A DNA stretch of 64,000 nucleotides from an uncultured Clostridia bacterium (GCA_947629985.1 CANRFV010000002.1:124001-188000); one strand, 5' to 3'; positions 19,013-31,200 are shown, numbered from the stretch's first letter. The notes: a model not told the origin generated them from the sequence alone. Translations and numbers: made by a program.

Positions 19013-20500
19013 TTATTGCGCGCTGTATTTGCCAATTAAATAATCCACGTAATATTCCGGATCGAAGTCCTCGCCCGTTGCCAAACGCAAAATTTCGTCG
19101 GGATACTTGCTCGACCCGTACTTGTGTACGTGCGATTTGAGCCACTCGTTAATGCGTGCGGTGGTGCCATCGGCAAGGCTCGCTTCCACGTCGAAATCGG
19201 CGTTCATTGCGTGGTACAGTTGCGCCGCTATTGCGCTGCCCAACGCGTAGGTGGGAAAATATCCGAAATTGCCGTACGCCCAATGCACGTCCTGCAACAC
19301 GCCCAAGGTGTCCGTGGGCGGAGTTATGCCGAAATATTCGGTAAATTTGTCGTTCCAATATGCGGGCAGATCCTTTACCTGCAATTCGCCGCAAATCAAC
19401 TTTTGCTCAATTTCGTAACGTAGCATTATGTGTAGCGGATAGGTAAGTTCGTCCGCTTCGGTACGCACAAAACTGCGTTCGACGGCGTTGACGTAACGCA
19501 TAAATTCGTCCGGACTTACTCCGTCGAGTTGCGGCGCAAATACCTGTTGCAGTTTGCCGAAATGCGCCTGCCAAAATGCGCGACTGCGCCCGATCATATT
19601 TTCGTAAAAGCGCGACTGACTTTCGTGCAAGCCCAAACTCGCTCCGCCGCCGCTTAATGTGCCGTTGAGCGCGGGATCGACCTGCTGTTCGTAAGTGGCG
19701 TGCCCCGTTTCGTGTATCGCCGAAAAAACGGACGACAGCAAACTGTCGGGATAGTAGTGATTGGTAATGCGCACGTCGTCGGTGCCGAAACCGCTGGTAA
19801 ACGGGTGCTCGCTTTCCTTCATTATGCCGCGCGATTTGTCAAAACACATTACGTCGCGCAGATATTCGCAAAATTCACGCTGTTTGTTAGCGTCGAAAGT
19901 TTGGTTTGCCCACTGCGGTTTGACAGTCGGCTGCGCCGTGCGTTGACGCACAAAGGGCACAAGACGCTTGCGCAACACGTCGAAAAACTTGTCGTACTCC
20001 GCCTGCGTGTAATGCGGCTCGTACATATCCAACAACACGTCGTATCCTTGCAGTTTGTCGGTTGCCAACCACACCGTCTGCTTGCGGCAAAACTCCACTA
20101 TTTTTTCCAGATACGGACGGAACAGTTCGAAGTTGTTTTCCGTCTTGGCGCGCACGTACACGGGGTACGCCTGCGACGACAGCTGACTGTACGCGGTGTA
20201 CTCTTCGATGGGAATTTTTTTGACGTCGTTGATGTTTTTGTAAACCGTCTCTATTTCGTGGCGCATTACGTCGTCCAACTCGTCGCGGCGCGCGTACAAC
20301 GTTTCGACGGCGCTTTCAAACTGCGGGTCGGTGCTGAGTTTGTACGAAAACTCCGATATTACCGACATCTGCGCGCTGTCGGCGATTATGCTGTTTTCCG
20401 CGGCGTCGGTTTGCGTATCCCAACCGATCAAAAAATCCACATATTGCATTGCAAGCAACTTTTTGCGATGTTCGGTATAAATTTTCAAAGATTGTTCCAT
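19013..20500 (-). CDS. M32 family carboxypeptidase
   Basis: SAIHETGHATYEQ (HExxH), TSGFGTDDVRITN, LGLHESQSRFYEN. Confidence 0.93.
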   Translation of the reverse strand: MEQSLKIYTEHRKKLLAMQYVDFLIGWDTQTDAAENSIIADSAQMSVISEFSYKLSTDPQFESAVETLYARRDELDDVMRHEIETVYKNINDVKKIPIEEYTAYSQLSSQAYPVYVRAKTENNFELFRPYLEKIVEFCRKQTVWLATDKLQGYDVLLDMYEPHYTQAEYDKFFDVLRKRLVPFVRQRTAQPTVKPQWANQTFDANKQREFCEYLRDVMCFDKSRGIMKESEHPFTSGFGTDDVRITNHYYPDSLLSSVFSAIHETGHATYEQQVDPALNGTLSGGGASLGLHESQSRFYENMIGRSRAFWQAHFGKLQQVFAPQLDGVSPDEFMRYVNAVERSFVRTEADELTYPLHIMLRYEIEQKLICGELQVKDLPAYWNDKFTEYFGITPPTDTLGVLQDVHWAYGNFGYFPTYALGSAIAAQLYHAMNADFDVEASLADGTTARINEWLKSHVHKYGSSKYPDEILRLATGEDFDPEYYVDYLIGKYSAQ

Positions 20501-20700
20501 AGTTTTACTCCCTTTTGCGTAAACGCCGATTTTTTGTTATATTGTAACACCGCGCAAAACAAAAAGCAACTGCCTGTTAAGCGGTTGCTTGCGTATATGC
20601 GCCCTTTGCGCCGTAGGTGCGCGTGCGCATAATTGCGTAACGTTCGCCTTACGTGCGGCATTTTGCGCGATTTTTGCAATATGGGGTGCAATTTTATTGA

Positions 20701-23202
20701 TCAAGCGGCTGTTTGGGTGCGGTTTGCGCCGCGCTCGGACAGTTTGCGTTCGATGTATTTTATCAAAAATTTAAGCCCGATTATTATTGCGCCCATCACG
20801 ATGGAATTGACTATAACAAACAAAATGTCGTAGCCGTCTATCGCAACCAACAAGGGCGAAGCGGTCTCTTCGTTCGTCCACACGGCGATCAAATTCAATA
20901 TCGACGGGAACAGCGCGTAGCACCCCGCGGTGCCTACGATGGAAATACAGCCCACTATCAAATTGAACTTGCCGAATGGGTAAAGCAGTATCCACAACGC
21001 GATCAACCCCGTAACGCTCATAGACAGCATTGCCACCGTGGTAAGTTGATTGTCGGTAAGACCAAGCACTCCCGCAAACGCATACGACATACCCACCGAG
21101 CCGAACATCGCCAAGCCGCTGGGCAACATTCGTTTAAGCGTGTTGGGAATAAATTTGCCAGTTATCAAACTGTGGTTGGGTTTTAGCGCGAGCAAAAAGG
21201 ACGAAATGCCTATCACAAAAAACTCCGCCGCGTACATATGTTGCGGTTCAAACGGGTAATTTTGCCCGATAAGCAGGCACAATATAGTGGTAAGCACCGT
21301 CATTGACGTTTTCATCAAAAACAGCGACGAACTGTTTTGAATGTTGTTTACAACTTGTCTGCCCTGTGCAACAACGTCGGGCATACTGCCGAACATATTG
21401 TCGGTAAGCACCAGATTGGCAACGGTTTTTGCCGCGTCGGTACCGCAGCCGACGGATATGGCGCAGTCGCTTTCGCGCATGGCGAGAATGTCGTTTATTC
21501 CGTCGCCCGTCATCGCGACGGTGTGCCCCGCCTGTTTCATTGCGCGCACCAACACCGCCTTTTGCTCGGGGGTTACCCTGCCGAACACGGTGTATTCGTT
21601 TGCCGCTTGCGCCACCTGCGTTTCGTCAAGACCTTCGAGCGAAATAAATTTGTCCGCGTCGGCTATGCCCGCTTTGCGCGCGATAACCGAAACCGATTGC
21701 GGATTGTCGCCGCTTATCACCTTTACGGCAACGTTGTTGTCCTTAAACCACTGTATTATTTGCGGCGCGTCGCTGCGTATCGTATCCTGCAAAGCGATTA
21801 CCGCAATGGGTTCCAGATTGTCCGCAACGCCGTTTTTTATGCCGCTCTTGGTGATGCCCACCGCCAACACGCGCAATCCCTGCCGCAAAAGCGCGTCGCA
21901 CTGCTTGTTTAACTTGGCGGAAGGCGTCTTGAACATAAATTCCGCCGCGCCGATAGCAACCGTGCCCTTGCCCGTAAGCGTTGCAGCAGAATATTTGCGC
22001 GCCGACGAAAAGGCGATATGCGCGGTACTGTCGTAAATTTCGGCATCGCCCACGTATGCGCTCAACGCCTTGGCGGTCATATTGTCGTCCCCCGTGGCGT
22101 GCAAAACGCTTGCAACAAGACTTTTTATTTCGTTTTCGGTGCCTTTTAGCGGAATTACCTGTTCCACCGTCATACTGCCGTCGGTAATTGTGCCTGTCTT
22201 GTCCAAGCACAACGTATCTACGCGCGCAAGCATTTCTATGCAGGGCAATTCGCGCACAAGCACTTTTTTGCGGGCGAGTTTAAGCGCGGCAACGGCAAGC
22301 GCAACGCTGGTAAGCAATACCATTCCGCTGGGGACCATGCCTATCATTGCGCCGCACATTGTTTTTAGAGCGTTGTTGACGTGTTCCACCACGCTCAAAG
22401 TTTCTTCGTGCGACACGACGTTTTGGTTTGCCCAATACGCCGACCACAAATTTACGCCGCTGTCCGCCAGAGTTTGCACTTCGGCGCTGAACAAAAACGT
22501 AAGTATGCCCAACGGCAACACTATTACCGAAATGAATTTTATTATGCGGCGAATACCCTTCATCAATTGCGAATCGGGCGTTTTGGCTTTTTTTACGCGC
22601 GACGACAGTTGTTCGACGTAGTTATCCTTGCCCACCTTTACGCAACAGGCGGTGCAATTACCGGATACGACAAAACTGCCGCTGTACAATATGTCGCCTT
22701 TTTTCTTTTTGACGGGTTCGCTTTCGCCCGTAAGCATCGATTCGTTTACTTCCGCTTCGCCCAACAGCAACCGGCTGTCGCAGCAAATTTGTTTGCCCGC
22801 CGAATACAAAATTATGTCGTCAAGCACAATATCGCGGGTGGCAACGATGCGTTTTGCTCCGTCGCGCACAACTTCCGCGGTGGGTTCGGACACGATGGAC
22901 AGTTTTTCCACCGCAAGTTTGCTGCGTATTTCCTGAAAAATGCCTATTGCGGTATTGGCGAAAATAATTACTACAAACATCATATTTGTGTAACTGCCGC
23001 ACAGCAACATCAACGCAAATACAATAATGCCCAACAAGTTGAAAAACGTAAAAATATTGGAGACAAAAATTTGCAAATAACTTTTGCCTACCACCCTTTT
23101 TGTGCGGTTGACCATTTTAGCCGCTGTACGTGCGCGCACGTCGGCAGTGGACAAACCTTCGTTTATATCGGGAACGGAACGTATTACGTTTGGTTTCTTC
23201 AT
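20701..23202 (-). CDS. HAD-IC cation-translocating P-type ATPase
   Basis: DKTGTITDGSM phosphorylation motif, MLTGESEPVKK, AMTGDGINDILAMRESDC. Confidence 0.92.
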   Translation of the reverse strand: MKKPNVIRSVPDINEGLSTADVRARTAAKMVNRTKRVVGKSYLQIFVSNIFTFFNLLGIIVFALMLLCGSYTNMMFVVIIFANTAIGIFQEIRSKLAVEKLSIVSEPTAEVVRDGAKRIVATRDIVLDDIILYSAGKQICCDSRLLLGEAEVNESMLTGESEPVKKKKGDILYSGSFVVSGNCTACCVKVGKDNYVEQLSSRVKKAKTPDSQLMKGIRRIIKFISVIVLPLGILTFLFSAEVQTLADSGVNLWSAYWANQNVVSHEETLSVVEHVNNALKTMCGAMIGMVPSGMVLLTSVALAVAALKLARKKVLVRELPCIEMLARVDTLCLDKTGTITDGSMTVEQVIPLKGTENEIKSLVASVLHATGDDNMTAKALSAYVGDAEIYDSTAHIAFSSARKYSAATLTGKGTVAIGAAEFMFKTPSAKLNKQCDALLRQGLRVLAVGITKSGIKNGVADNLEPIAVIALQDTIRSDAPQIIQWFKDNNVAVKVISGDNPQSVSVIARKAGIADADKFISLEGLDETQVAQAANEYTVFGRVTPEQKAVLVRAMKQAGHTVAMTGDGINDILAMRESDCAISVGCGTDAAKTVANLVLTDNMFGSMPDVVAQGRQVVNNIQNSSSLFLMKTSMTVLTTILCLLIGQNYPFEPQHMYAAEFFVIGISSFLLALKPNHSLITGKFIPNTLKRMLPSGLAMFGSVGMSYAFAGVLGLTDNQLTTVAMLSMSVTGLIALWILLYPFGKFNLIVGCISIVGTAGCYALFPSILNLIAVWTNEETASPLLVAIDGYDILFVIVNSIVMGAIIIGLKFLIKYIERKLSERGANRTQTAA

Positions 23203-23224
23203 TGTTTCTCCTTGCTAAGCGCAA

Positions 23225-24253
23225 TTATTTGCGCGGCCTTTCTCCGCGCAAACGCAACGTTGGGCAGGCATTGAGCGTGCCGTCGGCAAAGTCGCCTTCG
23301 ATATACGAATAGTATCCGCGCGACGCTATCATTGCGGCATTGTCGCCGCACAGGGACAGTTGGGGCATACAAACGCGCAAACCGTCCCGTTCAAATTCTT
23401 TCATACGGCAACGCAAATACGAGTTGGCTCCCACGCCGCCCGCAATTGCAACCGTGCGCACTTCGCCGAGCGCTGTTTCCTGATGCAAGCGGTCGATCAA
23501 GCCGTCTATTGCCGCGCGCGTAAAACTTGCCGCAACGTCTGCCGCGTTGATGTTTTCGCCGCGCTGAGCGCCGTTGTGCAGCAAGTTTATTACCGCTGTT
23601 TTAAGTCCGCTGTAACTGAAATTGCCGTTGGACGTTACCACCGAATGGAATTTGTATACGGGGTTGCCGATTTGGGCAAGTTTGTCTATCTGCGGTCCGC
23701 CGGGATAGGGCAAACCCAACACGCGCGCTACCTTGTCGAACGCTTCGCCTACGGCGTCGTCCACAGTGGAACAACGCACGTCGTAACGGGTGTAATCGAG
23801 TACGCGCACTATCGCCGTGTGCCCGCCGCTGGTAAGCAAACACGTATACGGGGGTTGCAGATCGCCGTATGTAAGATAGTTTGCGCAAATGTGCCCTTCG
23901 ATATGATTGACCGCCACAAGCGGCAATCCGCTTGCCTGACACAGCCCCTTGGCATACGACACGCCCACAAGCAACGCGCCCACCAATCCCGCGCCGTAGG
24001 TTACCGCAACGGCGTCGAGGTCGTCGAGCGTAACGCGCGCGTCGCCAAGAGCGGTTTGCACTACCTTGTCGATAACTTCCACGTGGTTGCGGCTGGCGAT
24101 TTCCGGCACGACGCCGCCGTACAAACGGTGTATATCTATTTGAGAAAGCACCGTATTCGACAAAATTTCTCTGCCGTTTTTTACAACGGAAGCGGCTGTT
24201 TCGTCGCAGGAACTTTCTATACCCAATATATAAACATCTTTACCCGTATTCAT
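23225..24253 (-). CDS. tsaD: tRNA N6-adenosine threonylcarbamoyltransferase
   Basis: ILGIESSCDETAASVV, NHIEGHICANYL, SGGHTAIVRV, GGVGANSYLR. Confidence 0.96.
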   Translation of the reverse strand: MNTGKDVYILGIESSCDETAASVVKNGREILSNTVLSQIDIHRLYGGVVPEIASRNHVEVIDKVVQTALGDARVTLDDLDAVAVTYGAGLVGALLVGVSYAKGLCQASGLPLVAVNHIEGHICANYLTYGDLQPPYTCLLTSGGHTAIVRVLDYTRYDVRCSTVDDAVGEAFDKVARVLGLPYPGGPQIDKLAQIGNPVYKFHSVVTSNGNFSYSGLKTAVINLLHNGAQRGENINAADVAASFTRAAIDGLIDRLHQETALGEVRTVAIAGGVGANSYLRCRMKEFERDGLRVCMPQLSLCGDNAAMIASRGYYSYIEGDFADGTLNACPTLRLRGERPRK

Positions 24254-24435
24254 TACATTTAATAATACGACGCGAACGGGTTTTTGTCAATTTATAACTC
24301 TTGACAATTTTGAAATTTGATATAAAATTTATATAGTAGCGGTTGACATAAATATTGCGGACAAAATCGCCGCCGCGGCGCGCTATTGCGCAAAAAACTC
24401 AAACGCGCGGCGCACCGCACCCAAACGGAGAACGT

Positions 24436-25938
24436 ATGAGAAAACTGTGGAAAATGCTATTCAGCCGAGCGACGCTGATAATGTTTGCAATGTTGTTGCA
24501 AGTGGTATTGATGGTGCTGTTGGCGTCTTACTTTTCCAATGCGTATTTAACAATACGCATCGCTTTTACGTTGCTGGCGGTAATATTTATTATTGCTCTG
24601 ATCAACCGAGATATGACAGCCGAAGCCAAATTGCCCTGGGCAATAGTAATTTTGCTGTTTCCGTTGGGTTTTTTGCTGTATTTGATATTTTCGCACGGCC
24701 GCGTTTCGCGCAAAGACCGCAAATTGTTCGGTAAACTTCCCCAATTGAAATACGCCGAAGAAACGCCCGGCGTACCCAAACCGTACGTGGGACAACTGCA
24801 ATATTTGCGCAATATGGGCGCGCCCGCGTTCAGCGACACCTACAACAAGTATTTCAGCAGCGGCGAAATGTTCTTCGAAGATCTGCTGGCGCAGTTGCGC
24901 AAAGCGCAAAAATACATTTTTATGGAGTATTTTATAATAGAACGCGGTAAAATGCTCGATTTGATACTCGAAGTGCTTGTCGAAAAGGCGCGCGCAGGCG
25001 TGGAAGTGCGTTTGCTGTACGACGACGTGGGCAGTATAATGCGCGTAAACAAAAATTTTGCGCGTAAATTGCGCAAACAGGGCATAAAGTGCGTAAAGTT
25101 CGGCAAACTGCGCCCCATAATTTCGTCGGTCTACAACAACCGCGATCACCGCAAAATTACCGTTATCGACGGCACTATCGGCTACATAGGCGGCATAAAT
25201 CTTGCCGACGAATACATCAACCGCATACGCCCGTTTGGCTATTGGAAAGATACCGCCGTTAAAATGAGCGGAAAATGCGTGTCGTCGCTTACGTTGATGT
25301 TTTTGCAAATGTTCGATATGGCAAGCGGCAAAGTGGACGACTTCGACAAGTACATACAATACACCGACAACGCCCTTTCCGTACACGAAATCGGTATAAT
25401 AGCGCCATTCGGCGACGGTCCGCGTCCCATTTACCGCGAAGAAGTGGGCAAAAACGTGTATCTCAACCTGATAAATCAGGCTCAGCACGACCTGTACATA
25501 ACCACGCCCTACCTTATTGTGGACGACGCCTTTACCGAAGCGTTGCAAAACGCCGCTCTGCGCGGGGTAAAAGTCCACATTGTTACCCCCGGTATCCCCG
25601 ACAAAAAAATAGTATTTGCCCTTACCAAAAAGAATTGCGCCAAACTTATTGCCAAAGGCGTAAATATTTATAAATATACTCCGGGGTTCGTCCACGCCAA
25701 AAGCATTATTGCAGACGGCACGGCGGGCGTTGTGGGTACGATAAACCTTGACTTCCGCAGTTTTGTGCACCATTACGAGTGCGGAGTGTATATGTATTCC
25801 ACGTCGGCGCTGTCCGAACTGTACGACGACGTAAAGCGCCTTGTAAAAGAGAGCGAGCAGTATATCGGCAAACCCAAACTTGCGTTGTGGGAAAAAATTG
25901 CCGTACTGTTTGCAAATATCGTACGTCCGCTGATGTAA
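24436..25938 (+). CDS. cls: Cardiolipin synthase (PLD family)
   Basis: Two HKD-type motifs (NRDHRKITVIDG, GFVHAKSIIADG), N-terminal TM segments. Confidence 0.92.
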   Translation: MRKLWKMLFSRATLIMFAMLLQVVLMVLLASYFSNAYLTIRIAFTLLAVIFIIALINRDMTAEAKLPWAIVILLFPLGFLLYLIFSHGRVSRKDRKLFGKLPQLKYAEETPGVPKPYVGQLQYLRNMGAPAFSDTYNKYFSSGEMFFEDLLAQLRKAQKYIFMEYFIIERGKMLDLILEVLVEKARAGVEVRLLYDDVGSIMRVNKNFARKLRKQGIKCVKFGKLRPIISSVYNNRDHRKITVIDGTIGYIGGINLADEYINRIRPFGYWKDTAVKMSGKCVSSLTLMFLQMFDMASGKVDDFDKYIQYTDNALSVHEIGIIAPFGDGPRPIYREEVGKNVYLNLINQAQHDLYITTPYLIVDDAFTEALQNAALRGVKVHIVTPGIPDKKIVFALTKKNCAKLIAKGVNIYKYTPGFVHAKSIIADGTAGVVGTINLDFRSFVHHYECGVYMYSTSALSELYDDVKRLVKESEQYIGKPKLALWEKIAVLFANIVRPLM

Positions 25939-26066
25939 CCGCATAACTCACCGCAAAATTTTACTTTCCTTATCCGTTTATAAAACGCTTATTCAATTTT
26001 AACGCATTTTCAATCGAACATTATGCGCGCCGAAATCATACTTTATTGTAAAAAAGGAGATCGGCG

Positions 26067-27122
26067 TTGGCTACATATTACATCGGCGCAAATGACGAAC
26101 ACGGGCAAAATCCCTTTACCGCGGGCAAACGCACGCCCGTAATGCCCTATCTTAACGTACCTTTTTACGAAAATCAGTTCAATCGACCCGCCAAAATAAA
26201 ATTTTTGCAGGCGTGTTTGCGCAACGGCTATTCGGTATACGACGTAAAGCCCGAACTAAACGACTTGTCGGTGGCGCGACGCGTAAGCCGCATCAACTCT
26301 CAGCGGCTGACGTTGCTTGTTACTTTCGGATACAACGCTTTCGGCAGCGGCAACTCGTTCAATTCGGCAAGGGGAATATCCGTATTCTATTCCGCGCAAA
26401 ATCCGCGCCAGTCCGACAGCCGCGCGCTTGCGGAAGAAATTTACGAACAATTGGTAAACAACACGCAACAATCGGGACGGGGCGTAAGCGCGCTTGCGGA
26501 TGTGGGCGTGTTGCAAAGCGTCAATTGCCCGTCCGCGCTTGCCGAACCGGGATATATGACCAACTTTGCCGAAGCCAAATTGATGTTGGACCCCGACTAC
26601 CAAACCGAAGTGGCGGAAGAAACCTGCCGCGGCGTGTGTATGTATCTTGCGCAAAACTATCTGCCGCGCAACAACCTGTCCGTTTACCCCGTTTTGCGTA
26701 CGGGTTCGCAGGGAAATTTTGTATATTTGGCGCAGTATTTGCTTACCCAATACGGCTATTCGCTCGCGGTGGACGGCGTGTTCGGCGCAAATACGGCAAA
26801 TGCCGTTACGGCTTTCCAAAACGCCAACCTGCTACAAGCGGACGGAATTATCGGGCAAAACACTTGGCGAACATTGCTGGTACTGCCGCCGCGCCCCACT
26901 TTACGCACGGGCAGTCGCAACGTTTACGTTACCTATCTGCAACAAAAACTCACTTCCAAACTGTACCCGACCGGCAACGCCGACGGAATTTTCGGCAGCG
27001 CCACGCAAAATGCCGTGCGGGAATTTCAAAGTGAAAACGGACTTACGGCGGACGGAATAGTCGGTCCGCTTACTTGGGAAGCCGTTTCGCAAATAGGCGG
27101 CGGTCGCCCTTTGCCGCAGTAA
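26067..27122 (+). CDS. N-acetylmuramoyl-L-alanine amidase-like protein with two peptidoglycan-binding domains
   Basis: Amidase_3-like N-terminus, two PG_binding_1 repeats (GVFGANTANAVTAFQ.., GIFGSATQNAVREFQ..); TTG start after aaaaggag SD. Confidence 0.75.
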   Translation: MATYYIGANDEHGQNPFTAGKRTPVMPYLNVPFYENQFNRPAKIKFLQACLRNGYSVYDVKPELNDLSVARRVSRINSQRLTLLVTFGYNAFGSGNSFNSARGISVFYSAQNPRQSDSRALAEEIYEQLVNNTQQSGRGVSALADVGVLQSVNCPSALAEPGYMTNFAEAKLMLDPDYQTEVAEETCRGVCMYLAQNYLPRNNLSVYPVLRTGSQGNFVYLAQYLLTQYGYSLAVDGVFGANTANAVTAFQNANLLQADGIIGQNTWRTLLVLPPRPTLRTGSRNVYVTYLQQKLTSKLYPTGNADGIFGSATQNAVREFQSENGLTADGIVGPLTWEAVSQIGGGRPLPQ

Positions 27123-27412
27123 AACGGGCGCGGTAGCAACAAAAAGCGCTCCGCCTTGCACCGCACGCGCATTGAACATCGCGCCTAAGCGGAGATGAGT
27201 CTTGCGGCAACAAAATAACGGGCAAGGGCGCTTATTGCCGACGGAAATTACCGCAAATTGCGCAACGGGGGCGAAAAACAGGGGTAAAAACACTTACATT
27301 CGTGCCGAAAACAAACACAACGGCGGCGCGGCGATGTATATCGCCGTGCCGCCGTAATACAGTTTAGATAACAATCGATATAATACAAACGGGCGTTACC
27401 GTCCGTTGTGTT

Positions 27413-28147
27413 TTATACGGTTTGGGGAGCGTTGTGCGCGTACGCTTGCAACAATCCGTTTAGCGCGCGGTTAAGCTGACGTTGTTGTTCCACGGTGCGG
27501 GGCGCTTCCAACCCTTTGTCGCGCAGCAGTTGCGAAGCCTGCGCAATGGCGGTATCGGTTACGCCTTGTTTGCCGAGTTGATCGATACGCTCGACGGTCT
27601 CCTGTACGGTATTGCCGCCGTTTTTGTCGCAGGCGTTACGGTTAAGTTGCGCCACCAACTTGCCGAAAAGTTGCTTGGCACGGCGTTCGTTACTGCGCCC
27701 GATAAGTCTGTTTACCAACAAAATTACGGCAAACGTCAGCCACAGCACCGCTTGGAACACAAGGTAACTAACATATCTGCCCACGGTAAAGTATACGGCA
27801 ATATACGCCGCGCTTACCGCCGCAACCGAAACAAACAGCCACAACAGGCGAATTTTGCGTTTTATCTTGACAAATTCGAACACAAGCGACGGTTTGTCGG
27901 CGCCGCTGTTTACGTATGCGCGCCACTGTCTGCGGTAGTCCTCGGGCAGCAAATTTACGTAAACGCCGGTTTTGTGGGGAAAAGACGTTACGCAACGCGC
28001 GCACAGCGCGATTTTTTTGTTTTGTTTGCGGTAGACGTCGATCGCCCAATTTGCCGTTGCGAATATCAGCGTAAAGCCGAACAGCGCGGGCAAAATAATT
28101 ACGCTGTAAGTATTGAGAAAGTTAAGCACAATTTCGATATATTTCAT
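27413..28147 (-). CDS. Conserved-looking membrane protein of unknown function
   Basis: 245 codons, several TM segments, MKYIEIVLNFLNTYSVIILPALFGF start. Confidence 0.55.
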   Translation of the reverse strand: MKYIEIVLNFLNTYSVIILPALFGFTLIFATANWAIDVYRKQNKKIALCARCVTSFPHKTGVYVNLLPEDYRRQWRAYVNSGADKPSLVFEFVKIKRKIRLLWLFVSVAAVSAAYIAVYFTVGRYVSYLVFQAVLWLTFAVILLVNRLIGRSNERRAKQLFGKLVAQLNRNACDKNGGNTVQETVERIDQLGKQGVTDTAIAQASQLLRDKGLEAPRTVEQQRQLNRALNGLLQAYAHNAPQTV

Positions 28148-28270
28148 AAAAACCTCCGATGTGGCAAGTATTGCCGCAAAACCGAAGGTTAAAACGTATT
28201 TGCGCACTATTTACGTATAATTTTTGCTGCGGATTTGTGTGTTTGTGCGCGGCGGTGCGCCGCAATTGCG

Positions 28271-31200
28271 CTACATAGGTATCAATTTGTTGTCGGCAAC
28301 CGACAAAACGTAGCACTGTACGTCGGAAACGCCGCAAATGCGCTGCACGGCCAACTTGTAACTGTTAAGTTGCGCCGCATAGCGTTCTTCGATGGTGGCG
28401 CTGTCGGCGGAAGTGTACTTAAAGTCTATTACCGCGGCGCGATCCTTGCCCAAAACAAGCACGTCTATTACGCCTTGCAACATAACTTCGTCGTCGAAAC
28501 GCTTGTCCTTTGCCACTTGCGAATAGGGCACATACAGCATAAACGGTACTTCGCGATACGCTTTGCCCGATTGCAACAGCGCCTGCATATCGGCATTGCG
28601 AAGCGTTGCATAAATAAGGTTTACGTCCACGCGGTCGGCAACGGAGCGGTCGATCTTGCCGTCGTTTACCAGCCCGTTAAGCGTATCCGCAATTTGTTCG
28701 ACCGTGGCATTGTAGTCAACATATTGGTACACTTTGTGATACGCCGTGCCCACAAACGCGCTGTCGGCGTCGGAATTTATTGCGGGGGTCTCCTGCGGCT
28801 CGTCGGTTACGTCGAGATATTCCTTGTCCAATGCCGAACTTACCACCTTGGAAGGCATTTGCGTTTGGTTGGCAAAGGGGTAGCGGTAGTTGAGTTTGGC
28901 GTCGGTTTCGGCAATGTCCGTTTCCTGCTCGCACAGCAGATCTTCGCCGCCGTCCGTCTGCTCGGCGTTTACGTCGGCGGATTGAATGACGTTTATTTCC
29001 CAATTGTCATCGCTCACAGCCCCCGCGCCGCCGTCGCCGTTTACCGCAAGCAACAACCAATCCAGATGGGACATCGCGCGCGAAGGCAACTTGGCAACGC
29101 CGTGTAGCCGCTTGTCGGTAACGGTGCCTATTATATTCAGCGCATACTTGGCGCGCGTAAGCGCAACGTACAACAGCCGCATTTCTTCTTCGCGCTGTTT
29201 TGTTCGGTTTTGAAGTTGGCAGGCGAAGTACCCCAACGTGTCGCTTACCTGCATAGAGCCGAAGTCGTAATATCTTGCGGCAATACCCAATTGAGTATTT
29301 TTTTCGACGGCTTCCGTATCAAAGCGGAAGCGCATTTCCGTGCCGACAACGATAACCACGGGAAATTCCAACCCCTTGGCGGCGTGCATGGTCATCAACC
29401 TTACCGCGCCCGTGCGGCTAAGTCCGTCGTCGGCGCGTTTGTTGTCGGTTTCGTCCACAAACGACAAAAATTTGTCCACGGATTGCGCATACGGGGCGTC
29501 TTTTATGCTGTCCGTAAAGGCGTACAGTTTGCCGAGACGTATACCGCCGTTGGGTAAACTTTCCACATACAGCGGGTACTGCGTTTGGGCAAAAATTTTC
29601 ATAATCAACTCGCAAACCGACGCACTGCGCGAGTAAAACCGCATTTGCTCCACCAGCGTCAAAAACGCCTTTATCTTGCGCGAAAGGTCGTTAAAAACAC
29701 CGCTTTGAGAATATGCTTGCAGGCGCTCGTAAAAGGACACTCTGCCCGCCGTATCCAGGCGCACAACGCCCAAGTCGCTTTCGGTCATGCCTCCGAAGGG
29801 CGACAAACACGCCCCCACCATATAAATATCGTTGTAGGGGTTGTCTATTACGCGCAACAAACTCAGCAAATCGCGCACTTCCTTGGCGGAATAGCCTTCG
29901 GCTTTGAAATTGGCAACTACGGGTATGTTGGCGGCGACGAGCGCGTTGTAAATATCCACGGCGCGCTGCGTAAGCGACCGCATAAGTATAACGATATCGC
30001 CGTAACCTATGCTGTGCATTTCGCCGTTTTTGTCGCGATATTTCATTCCCACATACTTGCGTATGCGTTGCGCTACCACGTCGCACTGTTTTACGCCCGA
30101 TTGTCCTTGGGTATCGGCGGCAATATCGTAAATTTCGGATATTTCGCTTTCTTCATTTTCGGCGGCAAGCACCAGATCCACCGTTACGGACGCGCCCTTC
30201 AATACGGGTTGCGCATTGCCCTGCAATTGCGCGCGTTTGTAATCGACTTTGCCGAATTCGGGGGTCATTATCAAGTTGAATACCGCGTTTACAAAGTCGA
30301 GTATGTGCTTGTTACTGCGGAAATTGTCGTTAAGTTCTTCCAATTGCCCGTCGGCGGAAGTTTTGTAGGCGTTGTATTTGTCCACAAAAATCGACGGTTC
30401 GCACCCGCGGAACCCGTAAATGGACTGTTTGACGTCCCCAACCATAAACAAATTGTCCTTGTCGGCAAGGGCGGAAACGATCGCTTCCTGAACGGGGTTT
30501 GTGTCCTGATATTCGTCCACAAATATCCACTTGTATCGGCTTTTTATGTCGCGCAGGGTGGCTTCGTCTCGCAAAAGTTGCAACGCAAGGTGTTCCAAAT
30601 CGTTGAAGTCCACGCCGCCGCGCTGTTTTTTTGCGGCAAAAAACGCTTTGTCGAACTCGCCGATAATTTCCGCCAATTTGTCGGTGTAGCGCAGCGCGCT
30701 TGCCGTTTCGGCAAACATTTCGTCAAGTTGGCGTCCGCGGCACAAGTCGGCGTATTTATTGACGTAATCCGTCCACTCCTTGCGCATATCTCGGTAATTT
30801 TGCCGTATGTTGCTCTCGATCTCGCCAAGCGTTACCCTGGAACTTTTGCGCGGGAGACTTTCCCACGCGGCGGTAACTATGCCGTTAACGGCATTTTGCA
30901 GATCCGTCAGATCTATTTGCCGCAGGTTATTCGCGGTTTTAGCAAATACGTCCTTGTATGCCAGGTTTTCTTCGTCCGCGCGGTTGTACAAGCCGTCGAG
31001 ATTGCGCAAATAATAGTTTACCGACTGCGCGATATCCGACAAGATCGTTTTGTATATGCCGCCGTCGGGCGTGATATTGGCAAATTCGGCGCGGCGAGAG
31101 GCATACCACCCGTCGAAATCGTCCAAACAGCGCGAAAAGTCGTACAGTTTGAGCAATGTGTTCCTGAAATTGTCCTCCTGCCTGTGCGAAGAAAAAATTT

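Noticed and set aside
27321-27355. GC-rich hairpin between the amidase-like gene and the convergent membrane protein
   Set aside because: Long stem but no clear U-run; may be a terminator, not confident enough to list as a feature.
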